64,000 nucleotides of DNA from Coriobacteriia bacterium (GCA_030652115.1 JAUSBK010000001.1:430254-494253), one strand, 5' to 3'; shown: positions 37,956 through 46,983, counted from the first letter of the stretch. Notes: generated by a model not told the origin, from the sequence alone. Translations and numbers: made by a program.

Positions 37956-38243
37956 ATGGGCCTGACGCTTCCCGGATATGTTGCGATTGCCTCACTCATC
38001 GTGATGGGGATAGCGCACGTGCTGATCGCGGTGCGCTTCGGCTACTTGCATCCGATGTCTCAGAAGTACCTGCGGATCAGTCTCCCGCTTGTGCTGGGGG
38101 TCATTCTCCTGGGCTCGATCGAGGCGAGATCCTGGCAGTGGGGGCGAACGGTCATCTACGGAGCGCCTTGGATCGTGACGCTCGTCGGAGGCGGGGCGTG
38201 GATCGTGCTTGTCGGTGCAGCCCCAATGATTCGCCGTCGCTGA
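37956..38243 (+). CDS. Small three-helix membrane protein
   Basis: 95 residues from the ATG at 37956, which has GAGGGAG 3-9 nt upstream. Three hydrophobic helices are predicted: GYVAIASLIVMGIAHVLIAV, ISLPLVLGVILLGSIEA, and IVTLVGGGAWIVLVGAAPMI, with a basic end. No family recognised. The last 77 bp of the gene and about 37 bp beyond recur at 40809-40922, where only the C-terminal coding part remains, so the gene was duplicated inside the island. Membrane proteins beside Fic and TA-like genes could be effectors or simply cargo. Confidence 0.62.
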   Translation: MGLTLPGYVAIASLIVMGIAHVLIAVRFGYLHPMSQKYLRISLPLVLGVILLGSIEARSWQWGRTVIYGAPWIVTLVGGGAWIVLVGAAPMIRRR

Positions 38244-38280
38244 GCCGCCAAGAGGCGCCCGTTTGTCCTTCGAGCGGACG
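38167..38280 (+). repeat. Direct repeat within the island, copy 1
   Basis: About 114 bp spanning the 3' end of the small membrane protein gene and its downstream region. It matches 40809-40922 at roughly 85%, including a block of about 26 identical bases around GGGCGTGGATCGTGCTTG. Same orientation, 2.6 kb apart. Confidence 0.85.
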
Positions 38281-38416
38281 AGCCGACGGCGGGCGCGGCG
38301 AACAACCTGCTCAGGCCAGAAGTGGCGTGTCTGTCCAGGACCAGCAGGGCACTCCTGCGACCGACCAACGTACACCCCGAACGACTTCAGGCTCTCCGCC
38401 TTCTCATGTTCGTGAG

Positions 38417-38467
38417 TTGCTTCTCGTGTTTCCTGAGAGTATGGTGTTTCCCATGTGGGACACATGG
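38417..38467 (+). promoter_or_regulatory. Promoter and palindromic operator of the AbiEi-like gene
   Basis: TTGCTT (38417-38422), a 17-nt spacer and TATGGT (38440-38445) form a good sigma-70-type promoter. A perfect palindrome CCATGTG-GGA-CACATGG (38451-38467) lies over the expected transcription start, followed by AGGAGG 5 nt before the ATG at 38482. An operator at +1 is what a self-repressing antitoxin would use; AbiEi antitoxins are known to bind inverted repeats at their own promoters. Confidence 0.7.
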
Positions 38468-38481
38468 CACCAGGAGGAAAC

Positions 38482-39582
38482 ATGCCCCTGCAGTACGAGA
38501 AGCACTCCAGACTCGAGCGTGCACTTCGCGATCTCTTCCCGGATCAGCCGATTGAGCTTCATCCGGAGAATCGCAGGCATGCTACGGCAGGCCGCGCTGA
38601 CGTCGAAGCACGCGTAGGTGATCTGTACCTGCTGATCGAGATCGTCGATCAAACGAGCACCGCACAGCTCAAGGACGCCGCCGGGCTGCTTTGCATGCGG
38701 CAGGGCGAGCGGAGCGACGCTCTCGCCGTTCTCGCCGCGCCCTACTTCAGTCCTGCGAAGCAGGAGCTGCTTCGGGCGGCCAGCATCGCCTTTCTCGACT
38801 ATGCGGGCAACGCGTGGATCAGCGCCCCCGGGGTCCACATCGACCGGCGGGGGTTCCTCAACCCAGACAAGGAGACGCGCGAGCACAGGGACCTGTTCTC
38901 AGACAAGGCCTCTCTCGTGTTGCGGACGCTCTTGATGGCGGAATCGCCGATCGGCATCCGGCAGATCGCCGAGCTCGTGGGTTCGTGCGATGAGCGGATC
39001 ACTCTGACACCGGGCTACGTATCGAAGGTGGTCCAGGAGCTCGAGCGTCGTGGGTACGCTGCGCGGAGGAGCGAGGGAATCGTCCTGCGTCACGGCCCCG
39101 AGCTGCTCGGCGATTGGGTGGCAGCGCACCGCTCGAGGAGACCACGTGACGTCCGCATGTACTTCATCACCGCACCCAATGCCGAGTCGGTCATCGCGCC
39201 TGTTGCCGACGTCCTTGCGGCGAGGCGGATCGATCACGTCTTCACAGGTCACGCTGGCGCGAGCGTCGTCGATCCCTACGCCGCTTTCGATGCTGTGGAC
39301 CTCTACGTCCGTGAGGTTGACTCCGCGCGCGGTGCGCTCGAGGACTTCGGCGCCCGGCCGGTAGACCGGGGCGGCAACGTGAACCTGCTGGTGCCCTACT
39401 ACAGGACCTCGGCGTTCTATGGGAGTCAGGTGGCAAGGGTCGGTGAGACGACGGTCAGGGTTGCATCCGACATCCAGCTCTACCTGGATCTCTACGATGC
39501 CCCTGTGCGTGGGCGCGAGCAGGCCGAGCACCTCTACGACCGTCGCCTGCGGCCCTTGCTCGAGAGGGATGACCGATTGTGA
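38482..39582 (+). CDS. AbiEi-like type IV antitoxin / transcriptional regulator
   Basis: 366 residues from the ATG at 38482 (AGGAGG 5 nt upstream). The N-terminal part (about 1-120, LERALRDLFPDQPIEL and RADVEARVGDLYLLIEIVDQ) looks like a nuclease-fold domain that may be inactive. A winged helix follows (about 150-205, IRQIAELVGSCDERITLTPG then YVSKVVQELERRGY). The C-terminal domain ends with SDIQLYLDLYDAPVRGREQA, a pattern I associate with AbiEi-family antitoxins. The stop overlaps the nucleotidyltransferase gene by 4 nt (GTGA). With the palindromic operator it fits an autoregulated type IV toxin-antitoxin pair. Confidence 0.75.
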   Translation: MPLQYEKHSRLERALRDLFPDQPIELHPENRRHATAGRADVEARVGDLYLLIEIVDQTSTAQLKDAAGLLCMRQGERSDALAVLAAPYFSPAKQELLRAASIAFLDYAGNAWISAPGVHIDRRGFLNPDKETREHRDLFSDKASLVLRTLLMAESPIGIRQIAELVGSCDERITLTPGYVSKVVQELERRGYAARRSEGIVLRHGPELLGDWVAAHRSRRPRDVRMYFITAPNAESVIAPVADVLAARRIDHVFTGHAGASVVDPYAAFDAVDLYVREVDSARGALEDFGARPVDRGGNVNLLVPYYRTSAFYGSQVARVGETTVRVASDIQLYLDLYDAPVRGREQAEHLYDRRLRPLLERDDRL

Positions 39583-40415
39583 GCGGCCTCGACCCGGTCC
39601 TTCGGCGCGGCCTGAGCGCGATCGAGCCGTATCTGGATGAGGTCGTGCTTGCTGGCGGATGGGTGCCCCACATCTACGAGCTGCTCTATGACGCGACCGC
39701 ATCGGGCCGCTCGCCGAGGACACGTGACATCGACCTCGCCGTTCGGCGGACCGTGCCTCTCAAGGGCCGGAGCATCGACGAGCTGCTCACGGCTGCCGAG
39801 TTCGAGTGCCGGTTCCATTCACTCGACACGCCGCCGGTGACCAAGTATGTGGCGACCACCACCGAGGGGGAGGTTGAGATCGAGTTCATCACCGATGCGC
39901 CGGGCGCGGCCGAAGGCGCGGTCCAGGTCCAGTCCGACCTGACGGCACAAGGGCTGCACTACGTCGGCATCATGCTCGAGGACCCATGGGCGGTCGATCT
40001 TGGCGCGCTCACCGGCGAGGCAGCTGACCATACCGTCTTGGTACCGCGGCCGGGGGCATTCGTGTTCCACAAGGCGCTGGCGTTCAGGGACCGCCGCGAC
40101 CGCCTCAAGCGCGAGAAGGACCTCTACTATGTCTTCTTCGTGCTCGACGCCTTCCCGGCGTGGAGAGAGATGATCGCCGCTGAGTTCACGAGGTTCGCCG
40201 CAGTCCAGACCGCGTGGTTCAAGAAGGCGCATCGCAACCTGTCATCGCTGTTCGACAGTCCCGATTCGGCCGGGGTTGCCGCGCTTGTCAATCAACGCCC
40301 TCAGACAGCGTTTCCCGGCATGGCGGACGAGCAGTTCCGTCAGTATGCATTCTCTGTCATGAGCGATCTCGTCAGCATGATGAGCGCGGCGTCGCAGGAC
40401 TCGCTCGAGTGCTGA
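39579..40415 (+). CDS. Nucleotidyltransferase-fold protein (AbiEii/GSU2403-like putative toxin)
   Basis: 278 residues from a GTG overlapping the upstream stop. Catalytic signatures of the pol-beta nucleotidyltransferase fold are visible: AGGWVPH (25-31) and TRDIDLAV with carboxylates D50 and D52; a third may be E93 or D-containing segments in VEIEFITD. The rest is helical, with FVFHKALAFRDRRDRLKREKD. In AbiE/MenT systems such enzymes transfer nucleotides to tRNA or other targets and arrest growth when unrestrained. Coupling to an AbiEi-like antitoxin supports this, but the exact family is uncertain. Confidence 0.78.
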   Translation: MSGLDPVLRRGLSAIEPYLDEVVLAGGWVPHIYELLYDATASGRSPRTRDIDLAVRRTVPLKGRSIDELLTAAEFECRFHSLDTPPVTKYVATTTEGEVEIEFITDAPGAAEGAVQVQSDLTAQGLHYVGIMLEDPWAVDLGALTGEAADHTVLVPRPGAFVFHKALAFRDRRDRLKREKDLYYVFFVLDAFPAWREMIAAEFTRFAAVQTAWFKKAHRNLSSLFDSPDSAGVAALVNQRPQTAFPGMADEQFRQYAFSVMSDLVSMMSAASQDSLEC

Positions 40416-40527
40416 GGTGCGACCGGCACCTTCCGCCGGGCGGCTTCGTCCCTTGCCTCGCGCGGTCTTGCTCACCAGGGCACTACATCGTATGGCGGCG
40501 ACTATCTCCACTAGAAGGAGCGACAGC

Positions 40528-40751
40528 GTGGATCCGATCTCCGAGTACCTCTCGTCATCGCCGTTGGCATGGGGCTGTTCCTGATGCTAGTTGGAGTCAT
40601 CGCTCTCGTCAGCGCAGAGACGCTGGCGAACATTCAGGTGCGGTTCGGTGCTGGCGAGGGGGAGAGGGCGTTCCAGAAGTGGATCGCCAGGGCTGTTGGA
40701 GTGGTGTTTATCATTCTGGGTCTATCCCGTCTGGCAACTCACTTTCTCTGA
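40528..40751 (+). pseudogene. Frameshifted small membrane protein gene
   Basis: A good start exists at the GTG at 40528 (GAAGGAG upstream; MDPISEY follows) but that frame stops near 40582. The downstream frame (LVIAVGMGLFLMLVGVIAL, then SAETLANIQVRF, and VGVVFIILGLSRLATHFL, ending 40751) encodes two membrane helices. It is open into this start region only if one base is added near 40548-40552. I infer a single-base deletion, or a sequencing error, in a gene of about 74 codons. If intact it would be a two-helix membrane protein of unknown function. Alternatively a short 60-residue form starts at the ATG at 40569, which lacks a ribosome site. Confidence 0.55.
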
Positions 40752-40796
40752 GTCGTTGCACGGTCCGCTGCGTCGTGACACTCAGCTAACGACGTG

Positions 40797-40886
40797 GTCT
40801 ACCGTTACCTTGGGACCGTGACGCTCGTCGGATGCAGGGCGTGGATCGTGCTTGTCGGTGCAGCCGCGATTGTCCGCTGTCGCTGA
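40797..40886 (+). pseudogene. C-terminal fragment of a paralogue of the three-helix membrane protein
   Basis: Read in frame from 40797 it gives VYRYLGTVTLVGCRAWIVLV then GAAAIVRCR and a stop. This aligns with the last 30 residues of the intact protein at 37956-38243 (IVTLVGGGAWIVLVGAAPMIRRR). The N-terminal two-thirds is missing. DNA similarity continues past the stop to about 40922. Confidence 0.8.
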
Positions 40887-40922
40887 GTCCGCGAGAAGCA
40901 CCCGTTTGCCCCGAGCGCGGAC
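40809..40922 (+). repeat. Direct repeat within the island, copy 2
   Basis: The counterpart of 38167-38280, about 85% identical, ending at the edge of the right structured repeat. It carries the decayed 3' end of the small membrane protein gene. Confidence 0.85.
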
Positions 40923-41042
40923 GTGCGGGGTTCTGCGCGGAGTCACTCCGCAGCCGGGGAAGGCGCCGAGGAGGCATGTCCTCCGAGGCGCCGCGGGCCC
41001 CCGGCGAGGACTACGCAGCGCGGGACTCCGCACGCCCGCGCC
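40918..41042 (-). repeat. Structured repeat, right copy of the inverted pair flanking the island
   Basis: The reverse complement of 36473-36599, with two substitutions in the central 100 bp. It ends about 10 bp from the 3' end of the first trkA gene. Both copies thus sit at the 3' ends of the potassium genes and face each other across 4.3 kb. Confidence 0.85.
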
Positions 41043-41051
41043 AGTCCCACC

Positions 41052-41753
41052 CTAGTGCTGCCCCGGCTCCTCGTCCGCCTCGGCCTCCCGCTTGATTCCC
41101 AGCGCGCTCAGAACCGCAACGTCATCCAGCGCTCCCTGGGCGAGCAGCAGCAGCTGATCGCCGGCCTCGAGCACCGTCTCGCCGCGGGCCGCGCGCACGC
41201 CACCTTCGGCGGCAAGCACCGCCATCACGGTGATGTTCGCGGGAAGCGCAACCTCGGCAAGCGTCTGGCCCACCGCTGTTGCGTCGGCGGGTAGGCGCAC
41301 CTCGTCGACCGCCACATCGTCGGCGCGCAGGTCGAGGAGCGGGATCACGTCGCCGAAGACCAGGTCGCGGCCGATGAGGCCGTAGAGCATCGCGGGAGAT
41401 GAGACGGCAACGTCCACGCCCCACGCCTTGTCGAAGAGCCACTCGTTGCGCGGGTGGTTCACGCGCGCGTAGACCGTGCCGCCCTCGAGCACCTTGGTGA
41501 GCATGGCCACCACGAGGTTGTCCTCGTCGTCGCCTGTGACCGCGATGACCATCTCGGCATCGCCGGTCCCCGCGCTCTCGAGCACCGAGGGCTCGCACGC
41601 GTCGCCGGTCAGGGTCTCCACTTCGGGCAGCGCCGCGCGCAGGTACTCGACCCGCTCGGCGCGCTGTTCGATCAGCGTGACCGCGTGCTTCTTGTACAGC
41701 CGCTCGGCGAGGTACTCTCCGGTCTTGCCGCCGCCGACGATGACGACCTTCAT
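41052..41753 (-). CDS. trkA: TrkA-family potassium uptake regulator (CeoB/CeoC-like)
   Basis: 233 residues: an N-terminal RCK/TrkA-N Rossmann domain starting MKVVIVGGGKTGEYLAERL (GxGxxG-like, acidic end of strand 2 in VTLIEQR) and a C-terminal TrkA-C domain (about 145-215). Established knowledge: such proteins bind NAD(H) or ATP and gate K+ transporters at the membrane. It lies 10 nt after a second TrkA gene, so the two are co-transcribed. Compared with the partner its C-terminus is longer, ending in an acidic tail. Confidence 0.93.
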   Translation of the reverse strand: MKVVIVGGGKTGEYLAERLYKKHAVTLIEQRAERVEYLRAALPEVETLTGDACEPSVLESAGTGDAEMVIAVTGDDEDNLVVAMLTKVLEGGTVYARVNHPRNEWLFDKAWGVDVAVSSPAMLYGLIGRDLVFGDVIPLLDLRADDVAVDEVRLPADATAVGQTLAEVALPANITVMAVLAAEGGVRAARGETVLEAGDQLLLLAQGALDDVAVLSALGIKREAEADEEPGQH

Positions 41754-41763
41754 CTTCGGCCTC

Positions 41764-42414
41764 CTATTCCAGCCCCAGGAGCTTCTTGAGCTCCGGGAGC
41801 GCGTCGCGGGTCACGGTGATCTTCAGGCGGTCGCCCTTGTGAAGCTCGGTCCGCGGCTCGGGCAGCATGGCCACGCCGTCGCGGACGAGCGTGGTCACGT
41901 GGAACTTGCCGGGGTAGGCCACGTCGTTGATGGTGCGACCGGTGAGATGCGTGGTGGCCTCGGCAGTGATGACCACGACCTCGCCGCCGCCGAAGGTCGC
42001 CACGGTCTTGAGGTCCGGCTCGAGGATGCTTGCGAGCAGCATGTTGCTCGACCAGTTCACGCTCGAGATCGTGGGGATGCCGAAGCGCTTGTAGATGACC
42101 GCGCGCCGCGGGTCGTAGATGCGCGCCACCACGCACGGCACGTTGAAGCGCTCGCGCGCGACGCGTGCGCTCACGATGTTGGAGTTGTCGCCGCTCGTGA
42201 CCGCCGCGTAGGCGTCGGCTTTCTCGATGCCTGCCTTCACCAACGTGTCGCGGTCGAAGACCTCGCCGGCGATGCGCCGTCCGCGGATGTCGGCCCCCGC
42301 GATGGAGAACGACTTCTCGCTGCGGTCGATGACCGCGACCGAGTGACCGCGCTCCTCGAGCATCGATGCGAGGTACCGCCCGACGCGCCCGTACCCTCCG
42401 ATGACGACGTGCAT
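41764..42414 (-). CDS. trkA: TrkA-family potassium uptake regulator (second subunit)
   Basis: 216 residues from the ATG at 42414, preferred because CAGGAG lies 6 nt upstream; an ATG at 42471 would add an unconserved 19 residues. Rossmann start MHVVIGGYGRVGRYLASML with acidic D in VAVIDRSE, then a TrkA-C domain (about 135-216). It pairs with the following trkA gene, as ceoB/ceoC do in mycobacteria, to regulate potassium transport. The KimA-like permease across the island is the likely transporter in this neighbourhood. Confidence 0.93.
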   Translation of the reverse strand: MHVVIGGYGRVGRYLASMLEERGHSVAVIDRSEKSFSIAGADIRGRRIAGEVFDRDTLVKAGIEKADAYAAVTSGDNSNIVSARVARERFNVPCVVARIYDPRRAVIYKRFGIPTISSVNWSSNMLLASILEPDLKTVATFGGGEVVVITAEATTHLTGRTINDVAYPGKFHVTTLVRDGVAMLPEPRTELHKGDRLKITVTRDALPELKKLLGLE

Positions 42415-42524
42415 GCGCAGCTCCTGAAAGCCGAGGCGGGTCTCCCCGCCAACCGAGGTGTGGGTACTCATGCTAGTACCTCTCACCCGCCGAGGCCACA
42501 CCGCACGACCCCTCGGCCGGCGTC

Positions 42525-43469
<945 letters not shown>

Positions 43470-43475
43470 GCCCGA

Positions 43476-43612
43476 TCACTCGTCCTTCCACCCGCCGGCC
43501 GCCATGAGTTCGGCGTGCGTGCCCTGCTCGACGATTGCGCCCTCGTTCATCACCAGGATGAGGCCCGCATCCCGAATCGTCGAGAGGCGATGCGCAGCTC
43601 GTGCGGCCGTGC
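43476..43612 (-). pseudogene. Orphan C-terminal fragment of an ABC exporter gene
   Basis: The minus-strand frame ends AHRLSTIRDAGLILVMNEGA, then IVEQGTHAELMAAGGWKDE and a stop. This matches the C-terminal region of the intact exporter at 44974-46983, and DNA similarity to about 45037-45172 is high. An 8-bp deletion after GATGCGC shifts the frame upstream, and nothing further of the gene remains. It is a decayed copy left 1.4 kb from the intact gene, across the HD-GYP gene. Confidence 0.85.
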
Positions 43613-43700
43613 ATGAGCTCGCTCTCGATCTTCCCCGGGCTGTTGCGGGTATATCCACCCAGGGGCAGGGGGCCGCAGCTGCAGGCGAGGGGAGCTGCCG

Positions 43701-44960
43701 GTGGATCCATCGCGTGCACAACTGCTCGAGCGGTTCAAGCGTCTCGGGTTCGTCTTCGTCATGGTGCCCGCGCTTATCGTGGCCGCCGTGGTCGTGGTCG
43801 GCATCCGGCAGGTCCAGATCATGAGTTATGGCCGCATGATCGCGTCGGGCCTGAACGGAATCGGTGTCGCCAGCATGGGCCAGGGCGACTCGATCACGGA
43901 CCCGGTGGTGCAGGAGCACTTCGAGACCAACTTCTATTCGCTCGTGGACCAGGGCTCCTTCGTCTGCATCACGCTGGTCTCGGTCGACGGAGAAGTGTAT
44001 GCGACCACCGCCGAGGAGGGGTGTCAGCTCACCGCGCGCGGGCTTGCCGAGGTCGACCAGGTGCTCCCCAAGGATGCCCCGTACAACGCCATCGTGCACG
44101 AGGAGGAGGTCGACGCGCTTCTGGTCGTGGCACCGCTTCGGCTGACACCTGACGATGAGCCGTACGGCGCGGTCATCGGGGCGCGTCCCTACTCGCTCAT
44201 CGGGCCGTTCATGAACGGCGTCTCGACTGCCATCGCGGTGGTGGTGCTCTCAGGAGCCATGCTCACGTACACCCTGCTGAGACTCTTCATCCGAAAGGCA
44301 GAGCAGGAGATCGATATCCAGGCGCGGCATATCGATGTGCTCAGTCAGCGGCTGAGTGCCTCTCTGCGTGATGCAGAGCAGCAGAGCGTAGGCACGCTCC
44401 AGGCGCTCGTGGCGGCGGTCGACGCCAAGGACAGCTACACCGCGCGCCATTCCTTGAACGTCGCCGACTACGCGGTCGCCCTTGCCAAACACATGGGCCG
44501 AGACGACCTGGTTCCGCAGCTCGAACGAGCGGGGCTGCTGCACGACGTGGGCAAGATCGGTGTCCCCGAAACGCTCCTGGCGAAACCGGCGGCACTCACG
44601 CGGGAGGAGTACGCGTCAGTCAAGGAACACTCGGCCGTCGGCGCCGATATCATCACCATGATCCCGTTCCTCGCCGATATCGTCCCCATCGTTCGCCACC
44701 ATCACGAGCACCTGGACGGCTCGGGATATCCGGACGGGATCACTGGCGACGAGATCCCACTGCCTGCCCGGGTCCTTGCGGTAGCCGATGCGTTCGACGC
44801 GATGACGACCGTGCGGCCGTACCGCAAAGCGATGCGTCCGGCAGTGGCGGTCGCCGAGATGGTGGCGTGCAGCGGCACCCAGTTCGACGGCAACGTCGTC
44901 GAGGCGCTGGCCGAAGCGATGGCCGACGGTCTGCTGAGATTCAGGGGTGACACCGCGTAG
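43701..44960 (+). CDS. Membrane-bound HD-GYP phosphodiesterase with extracytoplasmic sensor
   Basis: 419 residues from a GTG preceded by GGGGAG. Two membrane helices (about 18-38 and 176-196) bracket an extracytoplasmic domain of about 135 residues. A short coiled coil follows, then a complete HD-GYP domain (about 230-410): HDVGKIGVPE, HHHEHLDGSGYPDG and VADAFDAMTTVRPYR. Unlike the protein at 8694, all catalytic motifs are canonical, so c-di-GMP hydrolysis to pGpG or GMP is expected. It lies between an ABC-exporter remnant and the intact exporter, convergent with the latter. Confidence 0.93.
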   Translation: MDPSRAQLLERFKRLGFVFVMVPALIVAAVVVVGIRQVQIMSYGRMIASGLNGIGVASMGQGDSITDPVVQEHFETNFYSLVDQGSFVCITLVSVDGEVYATTAEEGCQLTARGLAEVDQVLPKDAPYNAIVHEEEVDALLVVAPLRLTPDDEPYGAVIGARPYSLIGPFMNGVSTAIAVVVLSGAMLTYTLLRLFIRKAEQEIDIQARHIDVLSQRLSASLRDAEQQSVGTLQALVAAVDAKDSYTARHSLNVADYAVALAKHMGRDDLVPQLERAGLLHDVGKIGVPETLLAKPAALTREEYASVKEHSAVGADIITMIPFLADIVPIVRHHHEHLDGSGYPDGITGDEIPLPARVLAVADAFDAMTTVRPYRKAMRPAVAVAEMVACSGTQFDGNVVEALAEAMADGLLRFRGDTA

Positions 44961-44973
44961 AGGCCGGGGCTGC

Positions 44974-46983
44974 CTACACCGCTTCGTCGAACGCCTCCGA
45001 GAACTGGCTGTTGTACAGGTCGGCGTAGAAGCCATCGGCCGCCATGAGCTCGTCGTGCGTGCCCTGCTCGACGATCGCGCCTTCGTTCATAACCAGGATG
45101 AGACCTGCGTCACGGATGGTCGAAAGGCGATGCGCGATCACGAAGCTCGTGCGGCCTTGCATGAGCCGCGTCATCGCCGCCTGGATCAGCGACTCGGTGC
45201 GCGTATCGACCGAGCTCGTCGCCTCGTCGAGGATGAGGATCGGCGGGTCGGCCACGAACGCGCGCGCGATCGTGAGCAGCTGCCGCTGTCCCTGCGAGAT
45301 GTTCGAGCTGTCGTCGTTGAGTTCGGTCTCATAGCCCTCGGTGAGCGTGCGCACGAAGTGGTCCACGTGCGCCGCGCGCGCGGCCGTCATGATCTCCTCG
45401 TCGGTCGCGTCTTCGCGGCCGTAGGCGAGGTTCTCGCGGATCGTGCCCTTGAACAGCCACGTGTCCTGCAGCACCATACCGAAGGTATGGCGGAGCTCGT
45501 CGCGGGTCATGTCGCGCGTGTCCACGCCGTCGATCAAGATCGCGCCGCCGTCGAGCTCGTAGAAGCGCATGAGCAGGTTCACAAGCGTGGTCTTGCCCGC
45601 GCCGGTGGGGCCGACGATCGCGACCGTCTGGCCGGGAAGCGCCTCGAGCGATAGGTCCTCGATGAGTGGCTTGTCCACCGAATAGCTGAACTTCATGTGC
45701 TTGAACTCAACGTGGCCCTTCGGCTCGGTCAGGTGGACCGGCGTCGTGGTCTCGGCGATCTCCTCGGGTGCGTCGAGCAGCTCGAAGACGCGCTCGGCGG
45801 ACGCCACTGCCGACTGCAGGACGTTGGCTGCCGAAGCGGTCTGCACGATCGGCTGGGTGAACTGGCGCGAGTACTGGATGAACGCCTGCACGTCGCCGAG
45901 GCTGAGCGTGCCGTTTGCGACCTTGAGGCCACCGATCACGGCCACGCCCACGTAGTTGAGGTTGTTGAGGAAGTGGAGCGACGGCTGGATCGTGCCCGAG
46001 ATGAACTGCGCGCGGAACGACGCCTGGTACAGACCCTCGTTCTCGCGGTCGAACACCTCGACCGCCTCGGCCTGACGGCCGAAGACCTTCACCACGCCGT
46101 GGCCGGAGAACATCTCCTCAACGTGGCCGTTCAGCGTGCCCGTGCGCTCCCACTGCGCCGCGAACTGCTTCTGCGAACGCTTGGCGATGAACATGGTCAC
46201 CACCACCGAAAACGGGATCACCAGCAGCGACAGTCCGGCGAGAAGCGGGCTGATCCACAGCATCATGCCGAGCACGCCGATGATGGTCAGCACCGAGGTG
46301 ACGATCTGGGCCGCCTGCTGCTGGAGCGTCTGCGCGATGTTGTCGATGTCGTTGGTCACACGCGACAGCGTGTCGCCGCGCGAGTTGTCGTCGAAGTACT
46401 TGAGCGGCAGGCGCGCGAGTTTCTCGTCGACTTCTTTGCGAAGGCCGTAGATGGTCTTCTGCGTGATGCCAGCCATCAGATACCCCTGGCCCCAACTGAA
46501 GAGGGCCGAGAGCAGGTAGATTCCGGCGAGCAAGAGCAGCCACTTGGCTACGAGGTCGAAGTCCACGCCCTCGCCGATCGTGATCGACATGCCCGAGATC
46601 ATGTCGGCAAGGTTCTCCTCACCTGCGGCGCGCAGCATCTCGACCGCCTGGTCCTGCGTGGTGCCCGGCGGCAGCTGCTCGGCCATGGCTTTGCCGATCA
46701 CGCCTTCGAACAGCACGTTCGTGGCCGTGCCGAGAATCCGCGGCCCCGCCACGCTGCAGGCCACGCTTGCCGTGGTGAGCAGGAGCACGATCACGAGCAT
46801 GGCGGTGTGCGGCTTGAGATAGCCGCCGAGCCGCTTCAGCGAGCCCTTGAAGTCCTTCGTCTTCGCCCCGGCTGTCATCAGCCCGTGGCCGCCCGGGCCC
46901 ATCATCGGGCCGCCGGCACCCGGTCCGCGACCGGGACCGGCTGCGGGAGCAGGCGCCGCGTTCGGCTTCGTGTTCTCGCTCAT
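44974..46983 (-). CDS. ABC exporter subunit with consensus catalytic site (TM288/LmrD-like)
   Basis: 669 residues. A Gly/Pro-rich cytosolic start (1-45) is followed by six membrane helices (about 55-365) and the ATPase (about 400-660). Walker A GPTGAGKTT, Walker B ILILDEATSSVD with the catalytic glutamate, and switch AHRLSTI are intact, but the signature reads ISQGQ rather than LSGGQ. The partner at 46980 has the complementary defects, so the two should form a heterodimer with one degenerate and one working ATP site. ATGA overlap with the partner gene; controlled by the MarR gene upstream. Confidence 0.93.
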   Translation of the reverse strand: MSENTKPNAAPAPAAGPGRGPGAGGPMMGPGGHGLMTAGAKTKDFKGSLKRLGGYLKPHTAMLVIVLLLTTASVACSVAGPRILGTATNVLFEGVIGKAMAEQLPPGTTQDQAVEMLRAAGEENLADMISGMSITIGEGVDFDLVAKWLLLLAGIYLLSALFSWGQGYLMAGITQKTIYGLRKEVDEKLARLPLKYFDDNSRGDTLSRVTNDIDNIAQTLQQQAAQIVTSVLTIIGVLGMMLWISPLLAGLSLLVIPFSVVVTMFIAKRSQKQFAAQWERTGTLNGHVEEMFSGHGVVKVFGRQAEAVEVFDRENEGLYQASFRAQFISGTIQPSLHFLNNLNYVGVAVIGGLKVANGTLSLGDVQAFIQYSRQFTQPIVQTASAANVLQSAVASAERVFELLDAPEEIAETTTPVHLTEPKGHVEFKHMKFSYSVDKPLIEDLSLEALPGQTVAIVGPTGAGKTTLVNLLMRFYELDGGAILIDGVDTRDMTRDELRHTFGMVLQDTWLFKGTIRENLAYGREDATDEEIMTAARAAHVDHFVRTLTEGYETELNDDSSNISQGQRQLLTIARAFVADPPILILDEATSSVDTRTESLIQAAMTRLMQGRTSFVIAHRLSTIRDAGLILVMNEGAIVEQGTHDELMAADGFYADLYNSQFSEAFDEAV

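Noticed and set aside
36473-41042. Calling the island an insertion sequence or composite transposon
   Set aside because: The flanking repeats are alike and inverted, but no transposase, integrase or target-site duplication was seen.
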